The notes under the pieces were generated by a model. It was not told the origin of the DNA, did no database searches, and was given only the letters and a program-made list of their open reading frames with translations. A program made the translations under genes and the position numbers. This document shows positions 8,903-17,075 of a stretch of DNA of 64,000 bases, piece after piece; position 1 is the first letter of the stretch; every line of letters begins with the position of its first letter. Origin of the DNA: Bacteroidetes bacterium MedPE-SWsnd-G1. GTDB taxonomy: Bacteria; Bacteroidota; Bacteroidia; Flavobacteriales; Flavobacteriaceae. The DNA is taken from assembly GCA_001874265.1 (NCBI GenBank), contig MPDD01000010.1, positions 1-64,000 on the forward strand, given 5' to 3'.

Positions 8903-9481
8903 CTAATTCCTCACTTTTCCGTTAAAAAAACTAGGTTTTGAAAGCATAGGATTACCTGCGGCTCTGCGTAAGACGACTAACTGACCACAATGCCATACTG
9001 CATCTTCAATGGGGCCATTGATATTATTCCAAAATGGAATTACGCGATCTCCTTTTTCCGATTTGAACACGATATTAAATTCGTTTAGATCTGTTTCGGC
9101 TTTTAGAATGTCACTCGCCGTTTTAACGTTATTTAAAATTTCCGCTCGCATTTCATCATAAGACAATTCAGGATACTGAATTGCATTATCATTAGGTTGT
9201 TTTAATGCGCTATTCACTACAATTCTAGACAATCCTAGAATATGTCTTACTGTTTCTAAATAAGTCCTCCCCTCTTCGCTGGCTTTATAAGATAATTCCT
9301 TTTCTGTTATACCTTCGGTTGCCCAGTAAAATCGAAAGCCTAAACCGTCCAACATTCGAGCTGTTACAGTTCCGGCTGTATATTCTTCATAGTTTTCTGT
9401 TATTTCGTAATAGGGTAATTTATCTTGTCCCATACTGCTTAATGTTAAAATACAACATATTAATACTACAAAATGTTTCAT
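8903..9481 (-). CDS. Exported DinB-like (DinB superfamily) protein
   Basis: 192 residues with an N-terminal signal peptide (FVVLICCILTLSSMGQ), so it acts in the envelope. The rest is a helical bundle of the DinB/YfiT type: TARMLDGLGFRFYWATEG near the start and DAVWHCGQLVVLRRAAGNP near the end, the latter being the typical last helix with a metal-ligand histidine. DinB-fold proteins are metal-dependent and often unassigned; some are thiol-dependent transferases. The gene begins 4 bases after the outer-membrane factor of the efflux operon, so it is probably co-transcribed with it. Substrate unknown. Confidence 0.65.
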   Translation of the reverse strand: MKHFVVLICCILTLSSMGQDKLPYYEITENYEEYTAGTVTARMLDGLGFRFYWATEGITEKELSYKASEEGRTYLETVRHILGLSRIVVNSALKQPNDNAIQYPELSYDEMRAEILNNVKTASDILKAETDLNEFNIVFKSEKGDRVIPFWNNINGPIEDAVWHCGQLVVLRRAAGNPMLSKPSFFNGKVRN

Positions 9482-9485
9482 GTTT

Positions 9486-11072
9486 TTATTTGTTTTGTCT
9501 GTCTTCCTTCTTTTGTTGACGCTCTAACCTTCTTTGTGCTTTCTTCGCATCCTTTCTGGCCTGTTCTTCTTCTTTGCTAAGCACCAAGTCAACTATTTGA
9601 CCATTATAGAATAAAGAATCTTTATTTATAGTTGAAACATCTACTTCTTGCTCGTCTGCCAATTGCTGCGCATATTTATCAATCTCAGATTGTGATATCC
9701 AACCACCTCCTAACGATTTATACAAACTAACATGTGCATTTAACAGAGATTGGAAATTTTCAGAATACGATAATTCCGCATCAAATTCTTGACGTTGATT
9801 TTCAATTACTTCTAAATAACTTGTAACCCCTTCAATATATCTTCTACTAGATAGGTAACTGGCATTATTTGCTGCACGCATTCTATCTTCTTTGGCTTGC
9901 AACTCATCTACTAGGGTTTCAATTTCCACCAATGAATTACTTACATCTTGCAATGATGTCAATACGGTATACTCATAAGTTAGCAATGATTGCTTTGCTT
10001 TTTCTCTTTCAATATCAACTCTTCTTGCATTTTTTCCAAACTGAAACAATGGTCCCGTAATACCTGCTGAAATCCCCCATCCCAAACCATTATCTAACAA
10101 AGTAGAAAGTTCTGTACTCCCTGTTCCTAATAATCCGGTTAAACTAATTGAAGGAAAACGCATAGCCTGTGCAACACCTATATATGCATTTTGAGATCTG
10201 TAATTTTGTTCTGCCTGCAATACATCTGGTCTTCTTAATAATATATCAGAAGGAATACCATTTGGTACTTTTTTTGGCAAATCATATTCTTTAAGATTTG
10301 CATATGTTTCGATAGATTTAGGTGATTCGCCTAATAATACGCTTAGATTATTCTCTGTAAACGCAACAAATCGTTTTAATTGAGGAACTGCCGATTGTGC
10401 AATTGCTTTCTGAATTTGCGCCTGATTTACATCAATAACATGTGTATACCCTTGATCGAAACGTGCTTGAATAATTTGCAGAATACTATCTCTACTTGCA
10501 TAGGTTTTTTCTGCAATTCCTAGTTGAGTTCTATAATCTAATAAGTTGAAATAATTGGTTGCAACTTCAGTAATCACCGCAATTTGAACTGCACGTTTAC
10601 CATAAAAAGAACTTAACAAGTCCGCTTTTGCCGCCTCATTTGACCTTCTGTATTTTCCCCAAAAATCAATTTCCCAACTCGCATTACCCGTTACAGAAAA
10701 TGTACTTGCCGGATTCGTCGGAACGCCTAATAACATATTTGTTCTATTAGCAGCCCCGTTATAATTTATGCTTGGTTTGTTATCCGCTTTTTTAAACTTT
10801 ACATTTTCTCTGGCTTGCTCTACCCTACTCGCTGCAATAAGAACATTCTTATTATTAGCCAAAGCTTTAACTACAAGCGTATCTAAAATTGGATCATTAA
10901 ATAATTCCCACCATTTTAGATTTATAATACTATCGGTTTGCTCTGCTCCATATCTAAATGAACTAACTGTATTGATTGGTTCAGGCTTTCTATAATTTGG
11001 CCCAACCGAACACGCTTGAATTACTAAACCAAGAATTAACAGAACGGCTACTTTAAATAAATAATTTCTCAT
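9486..11072 (-). CDS. RND efflux outer-membrane factor lipoprotein (OprM/NodT type)
   Basis: 528 residues. The N-terminus has a lipobox with Cys21 (VIQAC) followed by SVGPNYRKPE, the usual start of OprM/NodT family proteins. Two OEP repeats follow: the region around VATNYFNLLDYRTQLGIAEKTY and its second half with LTSLQDVSNSLVEIETLVDELQAKE. GIPSDILLRRPDVLQAEQNY is the family hallmark between them. The tail beyond residue ~490 is highly charged (KEEEQARKDAKKAQRRL), an unusual addition probably facing the periplasm. It should form the trimeric exit duct for the pump encoded immediately upstream (2-base gap) in the same operon. Confidence 0.9.
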   Translation of the reverse strand: MRNYLFKVAVLLILGLVIQACSVGPNYRKPEPINTVSSFRYGAEQTDSIINLKWWELFNDPILDTLVVKALANNKNVLIAASRVEQARENVKFKKADNKPSINYNGAANRTNMLLGVPTNPASTFSVTGNASWEIDFWGKYRRSNEAAKADLLSSFYGKRAVQIAVITEVATNYFNLLDYRTQLGIAEKTYASRDSILQIIQARFDQGYTHVIDVNQAQIQKAIAQSAVPQLKRFVAFTENNLSVLLGESPKSIETYANLKEYDLPKKVPNGIPSDILLRRPDVLQAEQNYRSQNAYIGVAQAMRFPSISLTGLLGTGSTELSTLLDNGLGWGISAGITGPLFQFGKNARRVDIEREKAKQSLLTYEYTVLTSLQDVSNSLVEIETLVDELQAKEDRMRAANNASYLSSRRYIEGVTSYLEVIENQRQEFDAELSYSENFQSLLNAHVSLYKSLGGGWISQSEIDKYAQQLADEQEVDVSTINKDSLFYNGQIVDLVLSKEEEQARKDAKKAQRRLERQQKKEDRQNK

Positions 11073-11074
11073 AT

Positions 11075-14000
11075 CTAACTATTCAATAATTCTTTTTGTT
11101 TTAACATTTCTCGCTCTCTTTTCCGTTCATAACCTGCTATTTTTCCTATAAAAATAAATAACATCGGATATAAAAAGACTCCTAAAAAGGTTGCCAAAGT
11201 CATACCTCCTAATAATGCCATACCCATTACTTTTCTTGCTTCCGCACCAGAACCTGATGCTATTACAAGCGGAAATACTCCTAAAATAAATGAAAAAGCG
11301 GTCATTAATATTGGTCTAAATCTTGATTTTGCAGCAGCCATTCCCGCTTCAAATAAACTCAATCCATTTTTGAACTCGTCATTTGCAAACTCAACAATTA
11401 AAATGGCATTCTTAGCCGCCATACCAATAAGCATGACAAAAGATACCTGAGCGAATATATTATTTTCGAATGTTGGACTGATTAATCTTCCTGCCCAAAG
11501 TGCAAACAAAGCACCAAATATTGCAAACGGCGTACCCATTAAAATAGCGAAAGGCAAAGACCAACTTTCATATTGCGCGGCTAAAATTAGGAATACAAAC
11601 ACCAAAGAAAATGTTAAGATCACTCCTAATGACCCTGATGCTTTTTCTTCTTGAAACGACATGGCATTCCAAGTATAATTCATATCCGTTGGTAATACTT
11701 CTGCTGCCACCTCTTTTAGAGCATTTCTAGCATCGTCTGAGGTATAACCTTCTGCTGGAGATCCGGTAACCTCTACAGATCTATATAAATTAAATCGTGT
11801 GGTATAATCCGGTCCAGAAATTGGTTCTATGGTAGATACTGTTGACAGCGGTACCATATCTCCATTATAATTCTTAATAAAAAACTTATTAATACCCGTC
11901 TCGTCCACTCGATATTCTGGTTCTGCTTGTATATACGTTTTATAAAGTCTTCCAAATCTGGTAAAATCATTTACATAAGCACCACCCATAAATGCCCCAA
12001 TAGTGGTATATAAATCATTTAGATTCACTCCTAATTTCAACGCTTTTTCTCTATCAATATCTAAAAAACGCTGCGGCACTGTTGCTTGAAACGTTGTACT
12101 GGCTCTACCTATTTCAGGTCTAGCATTGGCTGCTTGTATGAATTTCATTGCGTTTTTAGAAAGATACTCAGGCGTATTCCCTACTCTATCTTGCAACATC
12201 ATACTAAATCCTGATCCATTACCAAGTCCTGGAATTGCAGGAGGGCCAAAAGCAAATGCTTGTGCTCCTTTAATTCCGAAGGCGAGTTTCTTATTTATTT
12301 CAAGAATTACTTCTTCAGCAGTTCTTTCTCTATCCGCCCAGTCATTCATAGAAACAAATAAAAATCCGGTATTGGCAACCATAGCTCCAGATAAGATGCT
12401 ATATCCTGTTGCAGTGGTTACAAATTCCACCTCTGGAACATCCATTAAAACTTGTTCTATTTGCTTAGCAACAACATCCGATCTTTGGATAGAAGCTGCA
12501 TTCGGTAATTGCACATTTACAAAGAAATATCCCATATCTTCTTCCGGGATAAATCCACCAGGAACTAAACTTCCAAAAATTCCAGCGCCAACTGTCATCA
12601 CTAAAATAAAGACAATCGATCTTTTAATTTTTCTACCAACAATATTCGTAAAACTCATGTAAGAATCGGTAGTCTTATCCATTCCATTATTGAATTTCTT
12701 GAAAAACCATCCTAAAGGTCCTTTATAAGGTTTCGGTTCTTTAAGTAATAAAGAACATAATGCTGGACTTAACGATAAAGCATTGACTGATGATACTACA
12801 ACTGATACAGCAATTGTTATTGCAAATTGTTGATAAAGCATTCCTGTTATTCCAGCCATTCCCGCAACAGGAATAAATACTGCAATCATAACTAAAGTAG
12901 TCGCAATAACCGGAGCCGTAACTTTACGCATCGCATCTATGGTTGCTTCTTTAGCAGTCATACCTTTGGAAATATTTACTTGTACAGCTTCCACCACTAC
13001 AATGGCATCATCCACCACAATACCAATAGCCAATACCAATCCAAGTAATGATAACACGTTTACCGTGAAGCCTAATCCTGGAAAAAATATAAACGCTCCA
13101 ATTAGCGAAACAGGAATTGCTAGGGTTGGAATTAAGGTAGCCCTCCAATCCTGAATAAAAATAAATACCACAAGTACTACCAATATTAAGGCTATAATTA
13201 AGGTTACAACAATATCCTTTATACCAGCATCAATTGCTTTGGTTGTATCGATAGAAATATCATATTTTATAGTTTCAGGAAAATCTTTGGACAATTCTAC
13301 CATTTCAGATTTAATAGTAGCTGCCAACTCCGTTGCGTTAGATCCTGGTGCCTGATATAAGGCAATAATGGCCGCAGTTTCTCCATTTAATCTGGCCTTC
13401 ATATTGTAACTTTCTACCCCCAGTTTAATACTGGCAACTTCTCTTAACTTAATTTGAGACCCATCGCTTTGAGTTCTAACAACAATATCTCCAAAGGCTT
13501 CTTCAGAATTAAATCGCTCTGGCAAACGCACCGTATAAGTAAAATCTGTTCCCGGCGGAGCTGGCTCTGCTCCAAATTTTCCACCCGGAACAATTATATT
13601 TTGTTCGTTAATTGCGCCAACAATTTCCGGCACAGTCAACCCTAACTGCGACAACCTATCTGGCTTGACCCAAATCCGCATTGAATAATCCGAAGCACCC
13701 AATACATCTACTCTACCAATACCTTTAATACGTGATAATTGATCCTTAATATTGATTAATGCATAATTACCCAGAAAATCTTGATCATATCTTCCATCTG
13801 CTGTTAAAGTAACTAACATCAATGTATTTGGTAAAGCCTTTTGAGTAGTAACACCTAGTTTCGTTACTGCTGCCGGAAGTTTTGCTGTGGCTGCAGAAAC
13901 TTTGTTCTGTGCTAAAACCGTATTCATGTCTGGATCGGTACCAACATCAAATGAAATATCAATTGACATAGAACCATCGTTCGCATTTGTAGATTTCATG

Positions 14001-14242
14001 TAGATCATGTTATCTACACCATTAATTTGTTGCTCTAATGGAGTTGCAACCGATTCTTCTACACTGATTGCATTTGCACCTGTATAATTCGCTCTTACTT
14101 GAACAATTGGAGGTGTAATATTTGGATATTGCTCTATTGGCAATCCAATCAACGAGACCGTCCCAACAATTACAATAACAATTGCAATTACAATAGCCAC
14201 AATTGGTCTATGTACAAAAAAGTTTCCTTTATTATCTGCCAT
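11075..14242 (-). CDS. RND multidrug efflux pump, inner-membrane permease (AcrB/MexB type)
   Basis: 1055 residues, the normal size for HAE1-type RND pumps. Twelve transmembrane segments are expected; the first is at residues ~12-33. The proton-relay residues are visible: Asp411-Asp412 in GIVVDDAIVVVE and Lys944 in IGMAAKNAILIVEFAND. The periplasmic porter and docking domains lie between TM1-TM2 and TM7-TM8. FGPPAIPGLGNGSGFSM at ~665-681 is the conserved loop around the glycine-rich switch region. It works as a proton-driven trimer with the adaptor (14245-15396) and outer-membrane duct (9486-11072); gaps of two bases on both sides show one operon. Substrates cannot be told, but hydrophobic drugs, bile salts or dyes are usual for this class. 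Confidence 0.95.
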   Translation of the reverse strand: MADNKGNFFVHRPIVAIVIAIVIVIVGTVSLIGLPIEQYPNITPPIVQVRANYTGANAISVEESVATPLEQQINGVDNMIYMKSTNANDGSMSIDISFDVGTDPDMNTVLAQNKVSAATAKLPAAVTKLGVTTQKALPNTLMLVTLTADGRYDQDFLGNYALINIKDQLSRIKGIGRVDVLGASDYSMRIWVKPDRLSQLGLTVPEIVGAINEQNIIVPGGKFGAEPAPPGTDFTYTVRLPERFNSEEAFGDIVVRTQSDGSQIKLREVASIKLGVESYNMKARLNGETAAIIALYQAPGSNATELAATIKSEMVELSKDFPETIKYDISIDTTKAIDAGIKDIVVTLIIALILVVLVVFIFIQDWRATLIPTLAIPVSLIGAFIFFPGLGFTVNVLSLLGLVLAIGIVVDDAIVVVEAVQVNISKGMTAKEATIDAMRKVTAPVIATTLVMIAVFIPVAGMAGITGMLYQQFAITIAVSVVVSSVNALSLSPALCSLLLKEPKPYKGPLGWFFKKFNNGMDKTTDSYMSFTNIVGRKIKRSIVFILVMTVGAGIFGSLVPGGFIPEEDMGYFFVNVQLPNAASIQRSDVVAKQIEQVLMDVPEVEFVTTATGYSILSGAMVANTGFLFVSMNDWADRERTAEEVILEINKKLAFGIKGAQAFAFGPPAIPGLGNGSGFSMMLQDRVGNTPEYLSKNAMKFIQAANARPEIGRASTTFQATVPQRFLDIDREKALKLGVNLNDLYTTIGAFMGGAYVNDFTRFGRLYKTYIQAEPEYRVDETGINKFFIKNYNGDMVPLSTVSTIEPISGPDYTTRFNLYRSVEVTGSPAEGYTSDDARNALKEVAAEVLPTDMNYTWNAMSFQEEKASGSLGVILTFSLVFVFLILAAQYESWSLPFAILMGTPFAIFGALFALWAGRLISPTFENNIFAQVSFVMLIGMAAKNAILIVEFANDEFKNGLSLFEAGMAAAKSRFRPILMTAFSFILGVFPLVIASGSGAEARKVMGMALLGGMTLATFLGVFLYPMLFIFIGKIAGYERKREREMLKQKELLNS

Positions 14243-14244
14243 GT

Positions 14245-15396
14245 CTAATTTGTGGTATTTAATTCATTCTCAACAATTGTTACTTCAGGAATTACAACCA
14301 TTCCAGGTCTTGCCTTTTGCAATCCTTCTAAAACCACTTTATCTCCAGCCTTTACACCTTTGGTTATAATCGTATACCCTGGAATACTAGCTCCAGTTTC
14401 TACCTGAACCGTTTCTACTTTATTCTCTGCATTTACAATTAAAACTGAAAACTGCCCTTGTAATTCTGAAAGACATTTTTGAGGAACAAGAATAGCATCT
14501 TTAACATCCATTACTTTTAATTTTACACGACCAAATTGTCCTGGTCTTATTAAGCCTATAGGATTTGCAAATGAAGCTTGAATTAATATTGTACCTGTTG
14601 AAGAATTGACATTTCTATCTATAAAATCAATTTTCCCCATTTGATCATATAACGAACCATCGGAAAGAATTAATTGTACTTCCACTTTATCTTCATTTCT
14701 TTCAATTTTAGTATTGGACTCGTTAGAATATGCTCTAGCTGCTCTCAAATACTCATTTTCTGAAAGGAAAAACTGCACTCGGATAGATTCAATATTAGAA
14801 ACTGTGTTTAATATTACAGGATTTGGGTCTCTACCTACATACTCTCCTTCACGAGCAAGCGTTCTACCAATTATTCCATCAATTGGAGAAACTATTTTTG
14901 TATAACTTAAATTTATTTCAGCAATTCTTAAATCTGCTTTCGCTGCTTCTACCGAAGATACGGATGCATCTCTTTGCGCTTGAGCCATATCTAACTCACG
15001 CTGACTTACGGCATCTATTTCTGCCAATGGTTTTACTCTTCGTAAATCGCTTTCAGCCTGAACTAACAAGGTTTCGGCTTGCGCTACCATACTGTTTTTA
15101 GCCGCAACAGCCTCTCTAAAAGGTTCTGGATCAATTTGATATAAAAAATCTCCTTTCTTTACCCTGCTTCCTTCTTCAAAATGAATTTCTTCAAGATAGC
15201 CATCAACCCTTGCCCTAATAGGAATATCTTTTTCCCCATAGACTTGTCCAACAAATTCTTCATAAATAGGAACTGTCTTAGGAGTAACTTGATATACTTT
15301 TATACTCTGAGGAGGCATTTGCTTTTGCTCTTCTTTTTTTTCGCAAGAAAAAATACTGAACACAAAAACGAATAGTACTAAATACTTATAATTCAT
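14245..15396 (-). CDS. RND efflux periplasmic adaptor lipoprotein (AcrA/MexA type)
   Basis: 383 residues. The lipobox has Cys18 (FSIFSCEKKEEQ), so the protein is lipid-anchored in the envelope. Order of domains: beta-barrel start, lipoyl half-motif (VDGYLEEIHFEEGSRVKKGDFLYQID at about residues 66-91, partly quoted), a helical hairpin with AEIDAVSQRELDMAQAQRDA, second lipoyl half (IVSPIDGIIGRTLAREGEYVG), barrel and membrane-proximal domain. It links the pump to the outer-membrane duct. It is the first gene of the four-gene minus-strand operon. No regulator gene lies next to it, and I see no clear promoter box in the ~100 bases upstream, which also contain the GAPDH terminator. Confidence 0.92.
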   Translation of the reverse strand: MNYKYLVLFVFVFSIFSCEKKEEQKQMPPQSIKVYQVTPKTVPIYEEFVGQVYGEKDIPIRARVDGYLEEIHFEEGSRVKKGDFLYQIDPEPFREAVAAKNSMVAQAETLLVQAESDLRRVKPLAEIDAVSQRELDMAQAQRDASVSSVEAAKADLRIAEINLSYTKIVSPIDGIIGRTLAREGEYVGRDPNPVILNTVSNIESIRVQFFLSENEYLRAARAYSNESNTKIERNEDKVEVQLILSDGSLYDQMGKIDFIDRNVNSSTGTILIQASFANPIGLIRPGQFGRVKLKVMDVKDAILVPQKCLSELQGQFSVLIVNAENKVETVQVETGASIPGYTIITKGVKAGDKVVLEGLQKARPGMVVIPEVTIVENELNTTN

Positions 15397-15440
15397 CTGG
15401 ATACAATTAAATTAAATTTGAGGCAATTTCAAAAGTAAAA

Positions 15441-15468
15441 ATAAAAAAAACCGAGCATTTCTGCTCGG
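15441..15468 (-). terminator. Intrinsic terminator after GAPDH gene
   Basis: A perfect 7-bp stem CCGAGCA/TGCTCGG (15451-15468) with a 4-base loop. Read on the minus strand it is followed by a run of eight U and then an AU-rich tract (15450 down to 15441). It lies 27 bases after the stop of the gene at 15495-16937, between that gene and the efflux operon. Confidence 0.85.
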
Positions 15469-15494
15469 TTTAATCTATTTATTTAGTCTTTACT

Positions 15495-16937
15495 CTAGTA
15501 ATAAGTAAAACGCTTCACTTTTGAAATGTGCTTTGCCAATCTAATTACTTGATGACTATACCCATATTCATTATCATACCAAACATATAAAATTGCATTT
15601 TTTCCTGAATCATCTACAATAGTCGCATTGCTATCAAAAATTGCAGGTGCAGATGAACCAACAATATCAGAAGATACTAATTCATTGTTCAAAGAATATT
15701 TCAATTGCTCTACAAGGCTACCTTCTAAAGCATACTTTTTGATTAAATTATTCAATTTCTTAACAGTTGTTTTCTTATCTAACTGAAGATTTAAAATAAC
15801 TAAAGACCCATTTGGGACAGGAACTCGAATAGCATTAGAAGTTAACTTACCTTCTAAAGATGGCAAAGCCTTGGAAACTGCCTTACCAGCACCCGTTTCC
15901 GTTATTACCATATTCAAGGCTGCTGCTCTACCTCTTCTATATTTACTATGCATATTATCCACCAAATTCTGATCATTGGTATACGCATGAATTGTTTCTA
16001 AATGCCCACAGATAATTCCGAGATTGTCTTCTACTACTTTTAGTACAGGTGAAATTGCATTTGTAGTACAAGATGCCGCAGATACGATATCAGTAGTATC
16101 TGGATTTACATTTAAATGATTTACACCATAAACGATATTCTCAATTCCCTTTCCAGGAGCAGTTAATAATACTTTTGAAACACCTTTAGAAACCAAATGT
16201 CTATTTAAAGCCTCATTATCTCTAAATACACCCGTGTTATCTATAACCAAAGCCTCACTGATACCATATTTTGTATAGTCAATATCTTCTGGAGCATTTG
16301 CTGAAATAACTTTAACCGTAGTACCATTGATTATTAATGCCTCATTCTTCACATCAATACCAACAATACCAGAAAAATCGCCATGAATAGAATCATGTTT
16401 TAAAAGTGACGCTCTTTTTTCCAAAACAGATTTTGTGATCTGACCTCTTGTAACAATTGCCCTAAGCCTTAATTGTTGTCCGTTTCCAGTTTTACTCATC
16501 AACTCTCTAGCAACCAAACGACCAATTCTTCCGAATCCATACAAAACAACATCTTTAGGCTGAATTATATTTGTGTTTTTAGCATCCTTTAACTGAACAC
16601 TTAGGAACTTAAACATATTGTAATCGTTTGTATCCATTTGATACTCGTACACCAACTTACCAATATCTAATTTAGATGGCGGTAAATTCAGTTGTTTTAA
16701 TGATTTAACAAGTTCTACTGCATCAAAAATTGAAATTGGCTTTTGCACAAATTCAGATGCGTATTCTAACAAGTTTAAAGTTTCACTAACATTACGGTCT
16801 ATAAGTTGATTTCTAAATAAGACTAACTCAATTGTCTCATCATACCACAAATCACTTACAAGCTTAATAAATTCAATAGAAGCACGTCTTCTATCTGTTT
16901 GAAAAGTAAGCTCTTGTTCATAAGTTGTTACTGTCAT
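15495..16937 (-). CDS. gap: Glyceraldehyde-3-phosphate dehydrogenase, long form
   Basis: 480 residues, longer than the usual ~335. The Rossmann motif is GFGRIGR at 134-140, so about 128 residues precede the catalytic core; that extension is helical and contains no motif I recognise. The catalytic cysteine is Cys290 in SAASCTTNAIS. HAYTNDQN, RRGRAAALNM and the C-terminal WYDNEYGYSHQVIRLA are all typical. It interconverts glyceraldehyde-3-phosphate and 1,3-bisphosphoglycerate in the cytoplasm. Long GAPDHs of this type are known in Bacteroidota alongside a short one; which direction this enzyme serves cannot be read here. It stands alone, with its own promoter box (16968-16975), an operator-like palindrome (16982-16995) and a terminator. 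Confidence 0.92.
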   Translation of the reverse strand: MTVTTYEQELTFQTDRRRASIEFIKLVSDLWYDETIELVLFRNQLIDRNVSETLNLLEYASEFVQKPISIFDAVELVKSLKQLNLPPSKLDIGKLVYEYQMDTNDYNMFKFLSVQLKDAKNTNIIQPKDVVLYGFGRIGRLVARELMSKTGNGQQLRLRAIVTRGQITKSVLEKRASLLKHDSIHGDFSGIVGIDVKNEALIINGTTVKVISANAPEDIDYTKYGISEALVIDNTGVFRDNEALNRHLVSKGVSKVLLTAPGKGIENIVYGVNHLNVNPDTTDIVSAASCTTNAISPVLKVVEDNLGIICGHLETIHAYTNDQNLVDNMHSKYRRGRAAALNMVITETGAGKAVSKALPSLEGKLTSNAIRVPVPNGSLVILNLQLDKKTTVKKLNNLIKKYALEGSLVEQLKYSLNNELVSSDIVGSSAPAIFDSNATIVDDSGKNAILYVWYDNEYGYSHQVIRLAKHISKVKRFTYY

Positions 16938-16967
16938 TTCTTAAGAATTAAGGTTTAAAATTTTGTG

Positions 16968-16975
16968 CAAATATA
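16968..16975 (-). promoter_or_regulatory. -7 promoter box of the GAPDH gene
   Basis: On the minus strand the sequence is TATATTTG, fitting the Bacteroidota -7 consensus TAnnTTTG. It sits 30 bases before the ATG at 16937. I find no TTG at the usual -33 distance; that region is occupied by the palindrome at 16982-16995. Confidence 0.55.
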
Positions 16976-16981
16976 TAAAAC

Positions 16982-16995
16982 CGAAAACGTTTTCG
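16982..16995. promoter_or_regulatory. 14-bp perfect palindrome, LacI/GalR-type operator candidate
   Basis: CGAAAACGTTTTCG is a perfect palindrome centred on CG, the form bound by LacI/GalR-family regulators such as PurR and CcpA. It lies directly upstream of the -7 box of the GAPDH gene, where a bound protein would cover the -33 region. No LacI-family gene lies in the window. The assignment to a protein family is inference from the sequence form. Confidence 0.5.
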
Positions 16996-17019
16996 AGTTT
17001 ATTTTCAGAAAAATAAAAA

Positions 17020-17043
17020 CCCAGTAAAAATTACTGGGTTTTT
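17020..17043. terminator. Intrinsic terminator after the DegP gene
   Basis: Perfect 8-bp stem CCCAGTAA/TTACTGGG (17020-17038) with a 3-base loop, flanked by an A-rich tract on one side and five T on the other, so it could act in both directions. On the minus strand it follows the stop of the protease gene at 17076 by 37 bases and separates it from the GAPDH promoter region. Confidence 0.8.
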
Positions 17044-17075
17044 AACTTATTTCAAGCTATATTTTTCTATTCCTA

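Noticed and set aside
12126-13645. Open frames on the plus strand opposite the RND pump gene
   Set aside because: Shadow frames of a strongly conserved minus-strand gene; no domain or ribosome-binding context.
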